The position numbers were made by a program, and so were the translations under genes. A stretch of 8,350 bases of DNA from a bacterium (lineage in GTDB: Bacteria; Patescibacteriota; Saccharimonadia; Saccharimonadales; JACDBH01). The stretch spans positions 1 through 8,350 of the forward strand of contig JAKQIK010000030.1 of assembly GCA_029557395.1 (NCBI GenBank), read 5' to 3'. Shown here one piece after another: positions 1 through 6,194 of the stretch (its first letter is position 1; every line of letters starts with the position of its first letter). Below the pieces are notes generated by a model, which was not told the origin of the DNA, did not search any database, and was given only the letters and a program-made list of their open reading frames with translations.

Positions 1-369
1 AAGGTCCATGGTAGCCCACCAACAAACAAGACTGGCTCTGGCACGCGTGCATTGACGGCTCTTAGTTCATCAAATCCATCAGCCCAGGGTGTCGAACAGT
101 TTGGCATCAATCTAGTCGCCAATACTGCACCGGGCATAGGCGTAAATCCGGTACAGCAACCAGATAGTAGTTTTTCTTACGGCGTGCCAGCAACAGGTTA
201 CGACCAGTCAGATCACTTTAAGTATGTAGATGGCGAAATAATTGCAGAAAGTGACCAAGAGAGTGGGCTGACAGAATATACAATGTCCATCATTGCCAAT
301 ACGGCAACATATACACCTGGTGGAAGATACACTACGGTACTGGTTGTCCAAGCAATAGCAACGTTTTAA
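1..369 (+). CDS. C-terminal part of a secreted surface protein, paralogue 1 (5' end outside window)
   Basis: The frame is open from base 1 to the TAA at 367-369, so this is the tail of a longer gene whose start lies upstream. An in-frame TTG at 52 is not a credible start, because homologous sequence continues before it. The 122 visible residues align with the C-terminal third of the protein at 1866-2936. Shared points are an A-L-x-x-x-x-x-x-x-x-G-x-E-Q-F-G-I-N-L-x-A-N block, a Y-x-x-x-D-x-(F/Y)-K-(F/Y) segment, and a terminal strand (Y-T-T-V then A-T-F here, Y-N-T-T-I then A-S-F there). The visible part has no cysteine and no membrane anchor. The composition (Thr, Ser, Asn, Gly, Ala; few Lys) fits an exported beta-rich domain. 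The family is not one I can name; it is probably a cell-surface or adhesin-like domain. Homology to the two downstream genes is clear, but function is inferred only from context. Confidence 0.8.
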   Translation, partial: KVHGSPPTNKTGSGTRALTALSSSNPSAQGVEQFGINLVANTAPGIGVNPVQQPDSSFSYGVPATGYDQSDHFKYVDGEIIAESDQESGLTEYTMSIIANTATYTPGGRYTTVLVVQAIATF

Positions 370-376
370 TCAATGC

Positions 377-385
377 TGTGGATAA
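377..385 (-). promoter_or_regulatory. Perfect DnaA-box match
   Basis: The + strand reads TGTGGATAA, i.e. TTATCCACA on the - strand, identical to the E. coli DnaA-box consensus. It lies in the gene-free spacer just after the stop at 369. One box alone does not make an origin; a chance match or a DnaA-titration/regulatory site are both possible. Confidence 0.35.
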
Positions 386-412
386 CTTTTGAGTGATTTT
401 GCTCATTTAAGC

Positions 413-441
413 TTGCATTAGCATAAACCTTTTGATAAATT
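413..441 (+). promoter_or_regulatory. Candidate promoter for the secreted protein at 490
   Basis: TTGCAT at 413-418 is followed after 17 bases by TAAATT at 436-441, and TG at 433-434 gives an extended -10 (TGATAAATT). This would start RNA near 447 and leave a leader of about 43 bases carrying the Shine-Dalgarno site at 477-483. Both hexamers are imperfect (3/6 and 4/6), so this is a plausible but weak call. Confidence 0.3.
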
Positions 442-476
442 GCATGCAGGTAACGCCTAAAATAAAAAATAAAATT

Positions 477-483
477 AAAGGAG
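477..483 (+). promoter_or_regulatory. Shine-Dalgarno site fixing the start at 490
   Basis: AAAGGAG ends 6 bases before ATG 490. An earlier ATG at 486 reads into a stop after two codons, so 490 is the start. This is one of only two convincing Shine-Dalgarno sites in the window. Confidence 0.75.
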
Positions 484-489
484 AAATGC

Positions 490-1728
490 ATGAATAAACA
501 TTATGCAATATCGTTAAAGCGATCGACGGCTTTACTGATAGCGTTAGCGTTTTTTGCTTCGCTGACGGCAGTAAACCTGGCATCGGTTTTTAACAATAAA
601 GTAGGAGCTGCGCAGTTTGAGAGCCGTAGTTTGACGCTTTCCAGCTCACTGGATGGTAATACGACCACTGGTGTTGCAAATAGTGCAACCAACGGTTCTG
701 ATACTTCGCATCTGTTCCAGTTTAATATTCCGTCTACGACATCACTTCAGTCGGCTAGATTTGAATATTGTACAACAGCGATTGGTACCTGTACTGCGCC
801 AACAGGTATGAGCGCTTCTGGTGCGACTTTTGTCACACAGACAATCAACGGCGGTGCATGGTCAAGTGCTTGGACAATTGGTACCAACACAGCCAACAGA
901 GTGAATATTACTAATACTGGTTCTGCTCCTGGCGCAAACCAAACAGCAGTATTTACTTTCGAAAACATTAAGAACCCAACTTCGGTAGGATCGTTCTTTG
1001 TAAGGATCACAACATATAGTGATTCATTTACAACAATTGTTGACGAAGGAACAGTTTCTGGTTCTGTAACCGAAGGTATCGATATCACCGCAAGAGTAGC
1101 TGAAACACTTGGTTTCTCGACAACTGCTGAGATGGATGGCACTCATGTCCCTGCAGAAGGTGGCACATGTGCGCCATTGACTGGAAGCGGTGCAATCCAA
1201 CTAGGTGATCCTACGGATCACACCTTATCTATCAGTACAGCCTACGATGCATACTCGGCCTTTAGACTTTACACAAACTCGGCCAATGGCGTATTGGTGC
1301 AATACCAAGGTGATTCATTAAGAAAGAGTGCAACAGATATTATTGACTCTATAGGTGGAACAGCCGCTGCTAGTGCTGTAGGTTCTGAGCAATTTGGTCT
1401 AGCCGTAGCCCAGACAAGTAATGGCCAGTCAGGTGGCGCATGGGATAACCTAGATGCAACATGGCCTACTAATACAGCCGGAGCTCTAGAGCTAGGTGCA
1501 GAATATGATGGTGGTGATGGTACAATCACCAACGCCGGAACAGCTACTTTTGCCTACGATTCGACCGCGCCTAATACTCCTAAGACAATTGCACAATCAG
1601 ACACAGCTTATGGTGGATATATTACTTGTGCGAGTGCCGCAGTAAGATACCTCGGTAATATCTCACCTCTGACTGCAGCTGGTACATACCGAACAACAAT
1701 TGTTTACTCAGTAGTACCTACTTACTAA
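490..1728 (+). CDS. Secreted beta-rich surface protein, paralogue 2 (WxL-like candidate)
   Basis: The protein has 412 residues. It begins with a typical export signal: a basic N-terminus, a hydrophobic stretch at about 13-35, and likely cleavage after the G-A-A at 39-41. The mature part is rich in Thr, Ser, Gly, Asn and Ala and should be mostly beta strand. It has no C-terminal membrane anchor and no LPxTG-type signal. Landmarks shared with the next gene are an S-A-R-F-x-Y-C strand with Cys94/Cys101, an F-x-F-E-N-I-x-N-P-T-x-V-x-S-F-F-x-R-I-T-T-Y motif around 155-176, an E-Q-F-G block at 300-303 and a terminal strand from Tyr400. Cys227 and Cys380 could form further disulfides. The end, Y-x5-Y-x-V-V-P, resembles the distal motif of WxL domains with Tyr in place of Trp. 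It probably sits at the cell surface, possibly held by the membrane-anchored DUF916-like protein at 2984. I do not recognise a named family; export is confident, function is inferred. Confidence 0.85.
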   Translation: MNKHYAISLKRSTALLIALAFFASLTAVNLASVFNNKVGAAQFESRSLTLSSSLDGNTTTGVANSATNGSDTSHLFQFNIPSTTSLQSARFEYCTTAIGTCTAPTGMSASGATFVTQTINGGAWSSAWTIGTNTANRVNITNTGSAPGANQTAVFTFENIKNPTSVGSFFVRITTYSDSFTTIVDEGTVSGSVTEGIDITARVAETLGFSTTAEMDGTHVPAEGGTCAPLTGSGAIQLGDPTDHTLSISTAYDAYSAFRLYTNSANGVLVQYQGDSLRKSATDIIDSIGGTAAASAVGSEQFGLAVAQTSNGQSGGAWDNLDATWPTNTAGALELGAEYDGGDGTITNAGTATFAYDSTAPNTPKTIAQSDTAYGGYITCASAAVRYLGNISPLTAAGTYRTTIVYSVVPTY

Positions 1729-1744
1729 TATTGAAATCAGAAAG

Positions 1745-1788
1745 ATTGACATAGCTCATTCAAGAAGATATTGACATAGTTCATGCAA
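1745..1788. repeat. Pair of 19-base direct repeats containing TTGACA
   Basis: The units at 1745-1763 and 1770-1788 match at 17 of 19 bases (ATTGACATAGYTCATKCAA) and are 25 bases apart start to start. Both contain a perfect TTGACA, but neither has a convincing -10 at 16-18 bases. They may be a regulator-binding site, tandem -35 elements, or a local duplication in the 3' untranslated region of the preceding gene. Confidence 0.65.
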
Positions 1789-1799
1789 AACATAAATGC

Positions 1800-1830
1800 A
1801 ACAACCCTCGTTTCTTAGGCGAGGGTTGTT
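1800..1830 (+). terminator. Strong hairpin between the two secreted-protein genes, probable terminator
   Basis: AACAACCCTCG at 1800-1810 pairs perfectly with CGAGGGTTGTT at 1820-1830, an 11-bp stem with a 9-base loop. It lies 72 bases after the stop of the gene at 490. The following T-tract is weak (TTAATT), so it could instead be an mRNA-stabilising or processing hairpin. Confidence 0.55.
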
Positions 1831-1849
1831 AATTGGAAGTTGAGTTTAG

Positions 1850-1858
1850 TGGTAGAAT
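1850..1858 (+). promoter_or_regulatory. Extended -10 promoter for the gene at 1866, apparently leaderless
   Basis: TGGTAGAAT combines an extended TGn element with a 5/6 -10 hexamer. It ends 7 bases before ATG 1866, which would place the RNA start at or next to the ATG. No good -35 is seen at normal spacing and there is no Shine-Dalgarno site. Confidence 0.5.
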
Positions 1859-1865
1859 ATAAAAC

Positions 1866-2936
1866 ATGAGCAATACAAAAACTGTTTTTAGGTCCTTGAA
1901 AACTGCGTGGCCGGTGTTACTTGCAGTCTTGGTACTCCTAATATTTAATTTGACTTGGCTTAATCCAGGTGTACTGGCATTTGACTATCCCAAGCTCAAA
2001 CAAAACAGCTTAACTATCGGTACAACGGAGCCCGGCGCTACAACTAGCTACACTATTAGCTGGCGCTATCCAAGTAATACTACTATTGGTTCAGTCAGGT
2101 TTGTTATCTGTGCCGATCCATATGTAACCGATACTTGTAGTTCAACTCCAGCGTCAGATTTTTCTGGTGGAGTATTATCCAGCCAGACGGGAGTCACAGG
2201 CTTTGCTATTGCTAACCAGACTACTAGTGAGATACTTATGACTAGGCCCACGGCTTTTGCAGGTACAATGCAGTCTACTTATGTATTTGACAATATGATA
2301 AATCCCACCGGTGTTCATAGTGTATTTTATATTCAAATATTTACATATTTTTCGGATGATGGCACAGGCATACCTAGTTTTATCTCATCAGTAGCCAGTG
2401 CTACTACAAATCCTATTCAGATCGAAGCTGAAGTTCCACCAATCTTGTACTTCTGTGCAGCCTTAACGGTAGATGATTGGTGCAATAGTGTAAATGGTAA
2501 TTTTATTGATTACGGTAGTCTCGACCCAGTAAATGGTCACAGTGCAACTTCTCAGTTTGGAGTAGCTACAAATGCAACAGGTGGCTATATAGTTACTGCC
2601 AATGGCAACACTATGACTTCTGGCAATAAAAAAATAGCAGCATTGGCTACGCCGGCTACATATCAGACTGGTGAACAGCAATTCGGTATTAATTTACGCG
2701 CCAATGTCAATCCCGCCCTCGGTCAAGATGTTACCGGTCTGGGTATCGGTGTTGTGACATCAGACTATAATTCGCCCGATATGTATAAATTCGCAAGCGG
2801 TGACACGATAGCATTAGCGGCTAGTGGATCACTATTTAACACTTATACAGTTACTTATATTCTTAATTTACCGGTAGACCAACCTTCTGGAGTATATAAC
2901 ACAACAATAGCTTATATTTGTACTGCATCATTTTGA
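1866..2936 (+). CDS. Secreted beta-rich surface protein, paralogue 3 (WxL-like candidate)
   Basis: The protein has 356 residues with a hydrophobic export segment at about 15-38. The segment may be cleaved after the V-L-A at 36-38 or remain as a membrane anchor. Next come an S-V-R-F-x-I-C strand with Cys82 and Cys91, then Y-V-F-D-N-M-I-N-P-T-G-V at 139-150 followed by F-Y-I-Q-I-F-T-Y, both matching the preceding gene. A second half begins near 185 with Cys197 and Cys206, a Y-G-S-L-D-P turn at 216-221 and a T-N-A-T-G-G-Y segment at 235-241. It continues with E-Q-Q-F-G-I-N-L at 270-277 and a last strand from Tyr344. The C-terminal half aligns with the partial gene at 1-369 nearly end to end. Residues 216-245 recall the layout of WxL domains, but the distal Trp is Tyr350. 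It is probably exported and surface-located beside the DUF916-like protein. The exact family is not recognised. ATG 1866 has no Shine-Dalgarno but sits right after a -10-like box; the gene ends in TGA. Confidence 0.85.
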   Translation: MSNTKTVFRSLKTAWPVLLAVLVLLIFNLTWLNPGVLAFDYPKLKQNSLTIGTTEPGATTSYTISWRYPSNTTIGSVRFVICADPYVTDTCSSTPASDFSGGVLSSQTGVTGFAIANQTTSEILMTRPTAFAGTMQSTYVFDNMINPTGVHSVFYIQIFTYFSDDGTGIPSFISSVASATTNPIQIEAEVPPILYFCAALTVDDWCNSVNGNFIDYGSLDPVNGHSATSQFGVATNATGGYIVTANGNTMTSGNKKIAALATPATYQTGEQQFGINLRANVNPALGQDVTGLGIGVVTSDYNSPDMYKFASGDTIALAASGSLFNTYTVTYILNLPVDQPSGVYNTTIAYICTASF

Positions 2937-2945
2937 TGTTACAAT
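2937..2945 (+). promoter_or_regulatory. Extended -10 promoter for the DUF916-like gene
   Basis: TGTTACAAT begins on the base after the TGA stop of the preceding gene and is identical to the box before the FtsA-like gene (6195-6203). A poor -35 candidate, TTGTAC, lies at 2918-2923 (16-base spacer). RNA would start near 2952, giving a leader of about 32 bases that includes the Shine-Dalgarno at 2973. Confidence 0.45.
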
Positions 2946-2972
2946 GGTGTTAATTTGCTAATGTTTTATATG

Positions 2973-2979
2973 AGGGGAG
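2973..2979 (+). promoter_or_regulatory. Shine-Dalgarno site for the DUF916-like gene
   Basis: AGGGGAG lies 4 bases before ATG 2984. It supports this start, which is also the one giving a proper signal peptide (M-K-K-Y-F). Confidence 0.7.
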
Positions 2980-2983
2980 AATA

Positions 2984-4027
2984 ATGAAGAAATATTTTAG
3001 ATTAATAGCGGTCTTTTTAGTCACACTGAGTTTTATCGGATTGAATATTAGTCATGTGGCTGGTCAGTCCAATGCTTTAGCTATTAGTCCTAGACTTGAC
3101 CTTAGTCTAGAGCCTGGTAATTCATACGATGGAGAACTCCAGGTTTCAAACCGCAATAAAACAGAGTCACTGACGCTCAATCTTTCTGTGGTCGATTTCA
3201 AGGCACAAGATGAGACAGGAGCCCCGCAACTCATAAAGGATAGTAAAGAAAAAACCGCTTGGTCACTAAGGGATTATATTGAACTACCTCAACAGGTTAC
3301 TATTGCCCCAAATGAGACAGTTCGAGTTCCGATTAGGGTGTCGATGCCAAGTGATATAGGTGCCGGCTCATATTACAGCGCTATCGAATATGCGGCTAAT
3401 AACCCACAGGATGAAGAAAGGGTAAATATCTCGGCTGCTGGGGTCACACTTGTGTTTGTTACCGTGCCTGGACAAGTCAAACAACAAATGTCACTGCTTC
3501 AGTTTGGAGCTTTTGTACCAGCAAAATCTGGTACAACCGGCTCGTTTAAAGGCTTATATTTTAGTGATAGACCAAAGGTCCTTGCATATCGCCTCAAGAA
3601 TGACGGTAATGTAGCAGAAGAGCCAAAAGCTACTATTCAGGTAAAAAATATGAGTGGTAAGGTCGTTTACGAGATAAAAGATGCTAATTACCAACATCAA
3701 CTAGCACTGAGAGGGCAAACTCGTCGTTTTAATGTGTGTATTAATCCAGAGAACGTTACAAATACCGATGCTGGATTAGAAGTTAATAGTGTTGTTTGTG
3801 GTGATACAGAAAAGCTAACACCAGGGCGGTACACTGCCGATCTGGCTGTTACATACGGTAGTAACGGTAATGAGACACGCCAGTTAACAGAAACAGCAAC
3901 ATTTTGGTATCTTCCATGGTGGTTCCTAGGAGTAATAAGTGTAATAATAGCCTTAATAGTAGGTGCCGGTTTCTATGTATGGCGACGTATCGAATCATAC
4001 CGTGGTCGCAAAACCCGACGTAGGTAG
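2984..4027 (+). CDS. Membrane-anchored DUF916 / WxL-interacting-protein-like surface protein
   Basis: The 347 residues follow the architecture of Firmicute WxL-interacting proteins (DUF916 then DUF3324), including their usual length of about 340-350. A signal peptide covers about 1-26 (cleavage near H-V-A | G-Q). The N-terminal domain at about 31-160 has I-S-P-R-L-D-L at 34-40, E-P-G near 43-45, a V-S-N strand start at 54-56, a lone Trp93, an I-A-P-N-E-T turn at 107-112, then M-P-S-D-I-G-A-G-S-Y-Y and I-E-Y. A second beta domain spans about 165-305, with a K-N-D-G-N-V-A-E motif at 205-212 and Cys252/Cys272. A membrane helix at about 309-332 is followed by a short very basic tail, which puts the bulk outside the cell. 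In Firmicutes such proteins bind peptidoglycan and WxL proteins. Here the neighbours suggest a platform for the secreted paralogues upstream. The fold assignment is by pattern recognition; a generic membrane-anchored COG1470-type or fimbrial-chaperone-like beta protein is the main alternative. Confidence 0.75.
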   Translation: MKKYFRLIAVFLVTLSFIGLNISHVAGQSNALAISPRLDLSLEPGNSYDGELQVSNRNKTESLTLNLSVVDFKAQDETGAPQLIKDSKEKTAWSLRDYIELPQQVTIAPNETVRVPIRVSMPSDIGAGSYYSAIEYAANNPQDEERVNISAAGVTLVFVTVPGQVKQQMSLLQFGAFVPAKSGTTGSFKGLYFSDRPKVLAYRLKNDGNVAEEPKATIQVKNMSGKVVYEIKDANYQHQLALRGQTRRFNVCINPENVTNTDAGLEVNSVVCGDTEKLTPGRYTADLAVTYGSNGNETRQLTETATFWYLPWWFLGVISVIIALIVGAGFYVWRRIESYRGRKTRRR

Positions 4028-4053
4028 ATAATACCTTGGGTCTGTTTAGTAGC

Positions 4054-4081
4054 AAAAAACCACCAAATCGGTGGTTTTTTT
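4054..4081 (+). terminator. Rho-independent terminator, probably bidirectional
   Basis: CCACC at 4060-4064 pairs with GGTGG at 4070-4074 around a 5-base loop. The stem is extended by A6 on the left and a T7 tract on the right (4075-4081). It closes the surface-gene cluster 27 bases after the stop at 4027. The A-run on the left would also act as a U-tract on the other strand. Confidence 0.9.
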
Positions 4082-4098
4082 ATTGATCGATAGAATTG

Positions 4099-4107
4099 TG
4101 TGGAAAA
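4099..4107 (-). promoter_or_regulatory. Possible degenerate DnaA box
   Basis: TGTGGAAAA is TTTTCCACA on the - strand and fits the relaxed DnaA-box consensus TTWTNCACA. It overlaps a small inverted repeat (GTGT at 4098-4101, ACAC at 4107-4110) in the spacer before the PKD gene. A match this loose is expected by chance about once in a few windows of this size. Confidence 0.2.
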
Positions 4108-4126
4108 CACTAGCTTTTCGCGTTAA

Positions 4127-4132
4127 TATATT
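4127..4132 (+). promoter_or_regulatory. Candidate -10 box for the PKD-domain gene, apparently leaderless
   Basis: TATATT ends 9 bases before ATG 4142, and no Shine-Dalgarno precedes that ATG. No good -35 or TGn element is visible. The call rests mainly on the terminator upstream and on the same -10-to-ATG spacing seen at three other genes. Confidence 0.3.
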
Positions 4133-4141
4133 AGTAACAAT

Positions 4142-5047
4142 ATGAAGAAACTAATTGGACTCATGAGCTTGGTGTTGATAGGTGTAATGGTACTGCCTAG
4201 TATCGTAATTGCTCAGCAATCTAGGCCTCAGACCAATCCTAGTGATCAGGGAATTGGTATGGAGGGTAGGATAACACAGCCCCCACCGACCGAAGCCCCC
4301 ACTATTTCTATACCAGGTAATGGCCAAGTTTTTACAGAAATACCGGTTACTGTTGGTGGTTTATGCAAAGACGGACTGTTGGTTAAAATCACCAAGAATA
4401 ATGTTTTTGCGGGCGCAGTGATGTGTGATGGTGGAAGTTATACCTTGCAAATTGACCTTTTTCCTGGACCAAACGAATTAGTGGCTATTCAGTACGATGA
4501 TTTAGATCAACCAGGTCCAGAGTCTAATAAAGTAAACGTCACCTTCTCAATTGACGTCCCAGTTATACCCGGCTCTCCCAACCAGGTCAGCCAAAGGATA
4601 CTACTTACATCCAATCATGCAAGGCGTGGAGTTGATCCGGGCAAAGAACTACTATGGCCGTTTACTATTAGTAGTGGTCGGGGCCCTTATGCCGTAAAGG
4701 TGAACTGGGGTGACGGAAAAGAGGATCTATCTACTCAAGCTACGGCTGGTACTTTTGATACTAAGCATACTTATGACAAACCAGGTATATATAGAGTAAC
4801 AATCAAAGCGACTGATGCCGACGGTAACTCGGCTTTTATGCAAGTCATAGCTGTAGTAAATGGTGATATTGCAAATGCGGCTGCTGATCTTGATAAAGCA
4901 CCAACTGCAGTTAAGACCAAGGTATTGTGGCAACCAGCTTTAATAATGTTTCCGTTGCTGTTGTCTTCTTTTTGGCTAGGTAAGCGTTATCAGCTGAGGC
5001 GTATTCGTTATCGTATGAAACACCGTATTGCACCAATCGATAAATAG
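4142..5047 (+). CDS. Exported membrane-anchored protein with Ig-like and PKD domains
   Basis: The protein has 301 residues. A signal peptide covers 1-24 (cleavage near V-I-A | Q-Q), followed by a Pro/Thr/Gln-rich linker to about 55. An Ig-like beta domain lies at about 53-140 (T-I-S-I-P-G-N-G-Q-V-F start) with Cys75 and Cys95 placed for a disulfide. A PKD domain at about 150-240 carries the hallmark W-G-D-G at 189-192 and H-T-Y-D-K-P-G-I-Y-R-V-T-I-K-A-T-D at 209-225. A single helix at about 261-280 is followed by a basic tail of about 20 residues, which anchors it with the domains outside. PKD and Ig-like modules usually mediate protein or carbohydrate contacts rather than catalysis, and no enzymatic motif is seen. 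It shares the signal peptide, ectodomain, single helix and basic-tail plan of the preceding gene, so it may be part of the same surface assembly although it is transcribed separately. The start is the only ATG giving a signal peptide. Confidence 0.85.
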   Translation: MKKLIGLMSLVLIGVMVLPSIVIAQQSRPQTNPSDQGIGMEGRITQPPPTEAPTISIPGNGQVFTEIPVTVGGLCKDGLLVKITKNNVFAGAVMCDGGSYTLQIDLFPGPNELVAIQYDDLDQPGPESNKVNVTFSIDVPVIPGSPNQVSQRILLTSNHARRGVDPGKELLWPFTISSGRGPYAVKVNWGDGKEDLSTQATAGTFDTKHTYDKPGIYRVTIKATDADGNSAFMQVIAVVNGDIANAAADLDKAPTAVKTKVLWQPALIMFPLLLSSFWLGKRYQLRRIRYRMKHRIAPIDK

Positions 5048-5070
5048 AGCACTCTGGCCCTTATTGAGTT

Positions 5071-5098
5071 TTGATGAGTTAGTTAGATTTGCTATAAT
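5071..5098 (+). promoter_or_regulatory. Promoter of mnmA, apparently leaderless
   Basis: TTGATG at 5071-5076, a 16-base spacer and a perfect TATAAT at 5093-5098 with TGC before it (extended -10). The box ends 9 bases before ATG 5108, so RNA would start within a few bases of the ATG. No Shine-Dalgarno is present. Confidence 0.7.
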
Positions 5099-5107
5099 TA
5101 AATAGTT

Positions 5108-6181
5108 ATGTCAAAAAAAGTTTTTGTTGGATTGTCTGGAGGAGTAGATAGCTCGGTAAGTGTTGCGCTCCTCAAAGAACAGGGCTATGACGTCACTGGT
5201 GTATACATGAAAAACTGGAGCCAAGACTTGCCTGGATTTGAGTGTCCATGGAAACAAGACTTCAATGATGCAAAACGCGTGGCGGTACAGCTGGACATAC
5301 CGTTTAAGATGTACGATTTCGAGAAAGAGTACCGCCAAAAAGTAGTAGATTATATGATTGCAGAATATCAGGCCGGGCGCACCCCAAACCCTGATGTTAT
5401 GTGTAATCAAGAAATAAAATTTAAACTATTTCTAGATACAGCTCTTTCTGATGGTGCGGATTTTGTAGCGACAGGGCATTATGCTAGGGCTCGGCAAGGG
5501 CAATTGTTAACGGCAAGGGATGAAAATAAAGATCAGACATATTTTTTGTATCGGGTAACGCAAGATGCGCTTGCAAAAACTCTCTTTCCCTTGGGCGACT
5601 ATACTAAGCCAGAAGTCAGAAAGCTCGCAGAAAAGTTTGGACTGATTACTGCTTCAAAAAGAGAAAGTATGGGTATTTGTTTTGTCGGCAAGGTCGGCAT
5701 TAGAGAGTTTCTTCAGCATGAGCTTGGCAAGCAAAAGCAAGGCGATATTATTGACCAAAATAACAAAAAAATTGGTCGACACGATGGGGCAATTTTCTAC
5801 ACCATAGGTCAGCGTAGAGGTCTCGATGTTGGCGGCGGTTTGCCTTATTATGTAGTCGGCAAGGATATGTACAATAACGAGGTTTATGTTACTACTTTGC
5901 TTGATGATAATAGGCTTTGGAATAACAGACTAAGATTGACTGATGTTCATTGGATAAATCAACCTCCTAGGGATGATACACAGATTCAGGTACGAACTAG
6001 GCATAGGGCGCCAAAGGCTATGGGTACGCTACATATAGCGTCAAAAAAGGACAGCGACGCTAGATATAGCGTACCAATGATTGAAATCGAGCTCGAAGAA
6101 AAGATTAGAGCCTTGACCCCAGGCCAATCGGTGGTAATTTATAGTGGAGAGCAAGTTCTGGGTGGCGGTATTTTAGTTTGA
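5108..6181 (+). CDS. mnmA: tRNA-specific 2-thiouridylase MnmA
   Basis: MnmA adenylates and then thiolates C2 of U34 in tRNA-Lys, -Glu and -Gln (the s2U part of mnm5s2U-type wobble bases), taking sulfur from a cysteine-desulfurase relay in the cytoplasm. The protein has 357 residues, close to the 368 of E. coli MnmA. The PP-loop S-G-G-V-D-S-S lies at 10-16. The first catalytic cysteine is Cys99 in the N-P-D-V-M-C-N motif and the second is Cys191 in S-M-G-I-C-F-V-G. G-H-Y-A-R follows the first cysteine, and T-I-G-Q-R-R-G-L opens the C-terminal beta-barrel region. The D-Q-T-Y-F-L segment is also present. All key residues are intact. It ends in TGA, so the standard code applies. Its own promoter sits directly upstream. 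The adjacent surface and FtsA-like genes have no obvious functional tie to it. Confidence 0.98.
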   Translation: MSKKVFVGLSGGVDSSVSVALLKEQGYDVTGVYMKNWSQDLPGFECPWKQDFNDAKRVAVQLDIPFKMYDFEKEYRQKVVDYMIAEYQAGRTPNPDVMCNQEIKFKLFLDTALSDGADFVATGHYARARQGQLLTARDENKDQTYFLYRVTQDALAKTLFPLGDYTKPEVRKLAEKFGLITASKRESMGICFVGKVGIREFLQHELGKQKQGDIIDQNNKKIGRHDGAIFYTIGQRRGLDVGGGLPYYVVGKDMYNNEVYVTTLLDDNRLWNNRLRLTDVHWINQPPRDDTQIQVRTRHRAPKAMGTLHIASKKDSDARYSVPMIEIELEEKIRALTPGQSVVIYSGEQVLGGGILV

Positions 6182-6194
6182 TTTGGCGTAAATC

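Noticed and set aside
52..54. TTG as start of a small 105-residue gene at 52-369
   Set aside because: The frame is open back to base 1 and the residues before 52 continue the same paralogous domain, so it is an internal Leu codon of a gene that begins upstream.
370..489. Replication origin around the DnaA box
   Set aside because: Only one strong box, no dnaA or dnaN neighbour and no repeated AT-rich 13-mers; the short AT-rich stretch at 457-478 is better explained as a promoter/leader region.
370..489. Terminator after the first partial gene
   Set aside because: Only short imperfect stems (for example TGAG/CTCA of 4 bp) and the small palindrome TGCATGCA at 441-448 are present, with no T-tract behind a stable stem.
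501..1532. Three - strand open frames opposite the secreted protein at 490
   Set aside because: All are antisense to a gene with a signal peptide, Shine-Dalgarno and paralogues; none has its own ribosome site or recognisable domain.
1746..1799. Canonical sigma-70 promoter using either TTGACA repeat
   Set aside because: The best -10 candidates at 15-18 bases match only 3-4 of 6 positions, so they are reported as repeats instead.
2934..6181. UGA read as glycine (Gracilibacteria/SR1 code)
   Set aside because: UGA ends the gene at 1866-2936 and mnmA exactly where the paralogues and the family end, so it is used as a stop.
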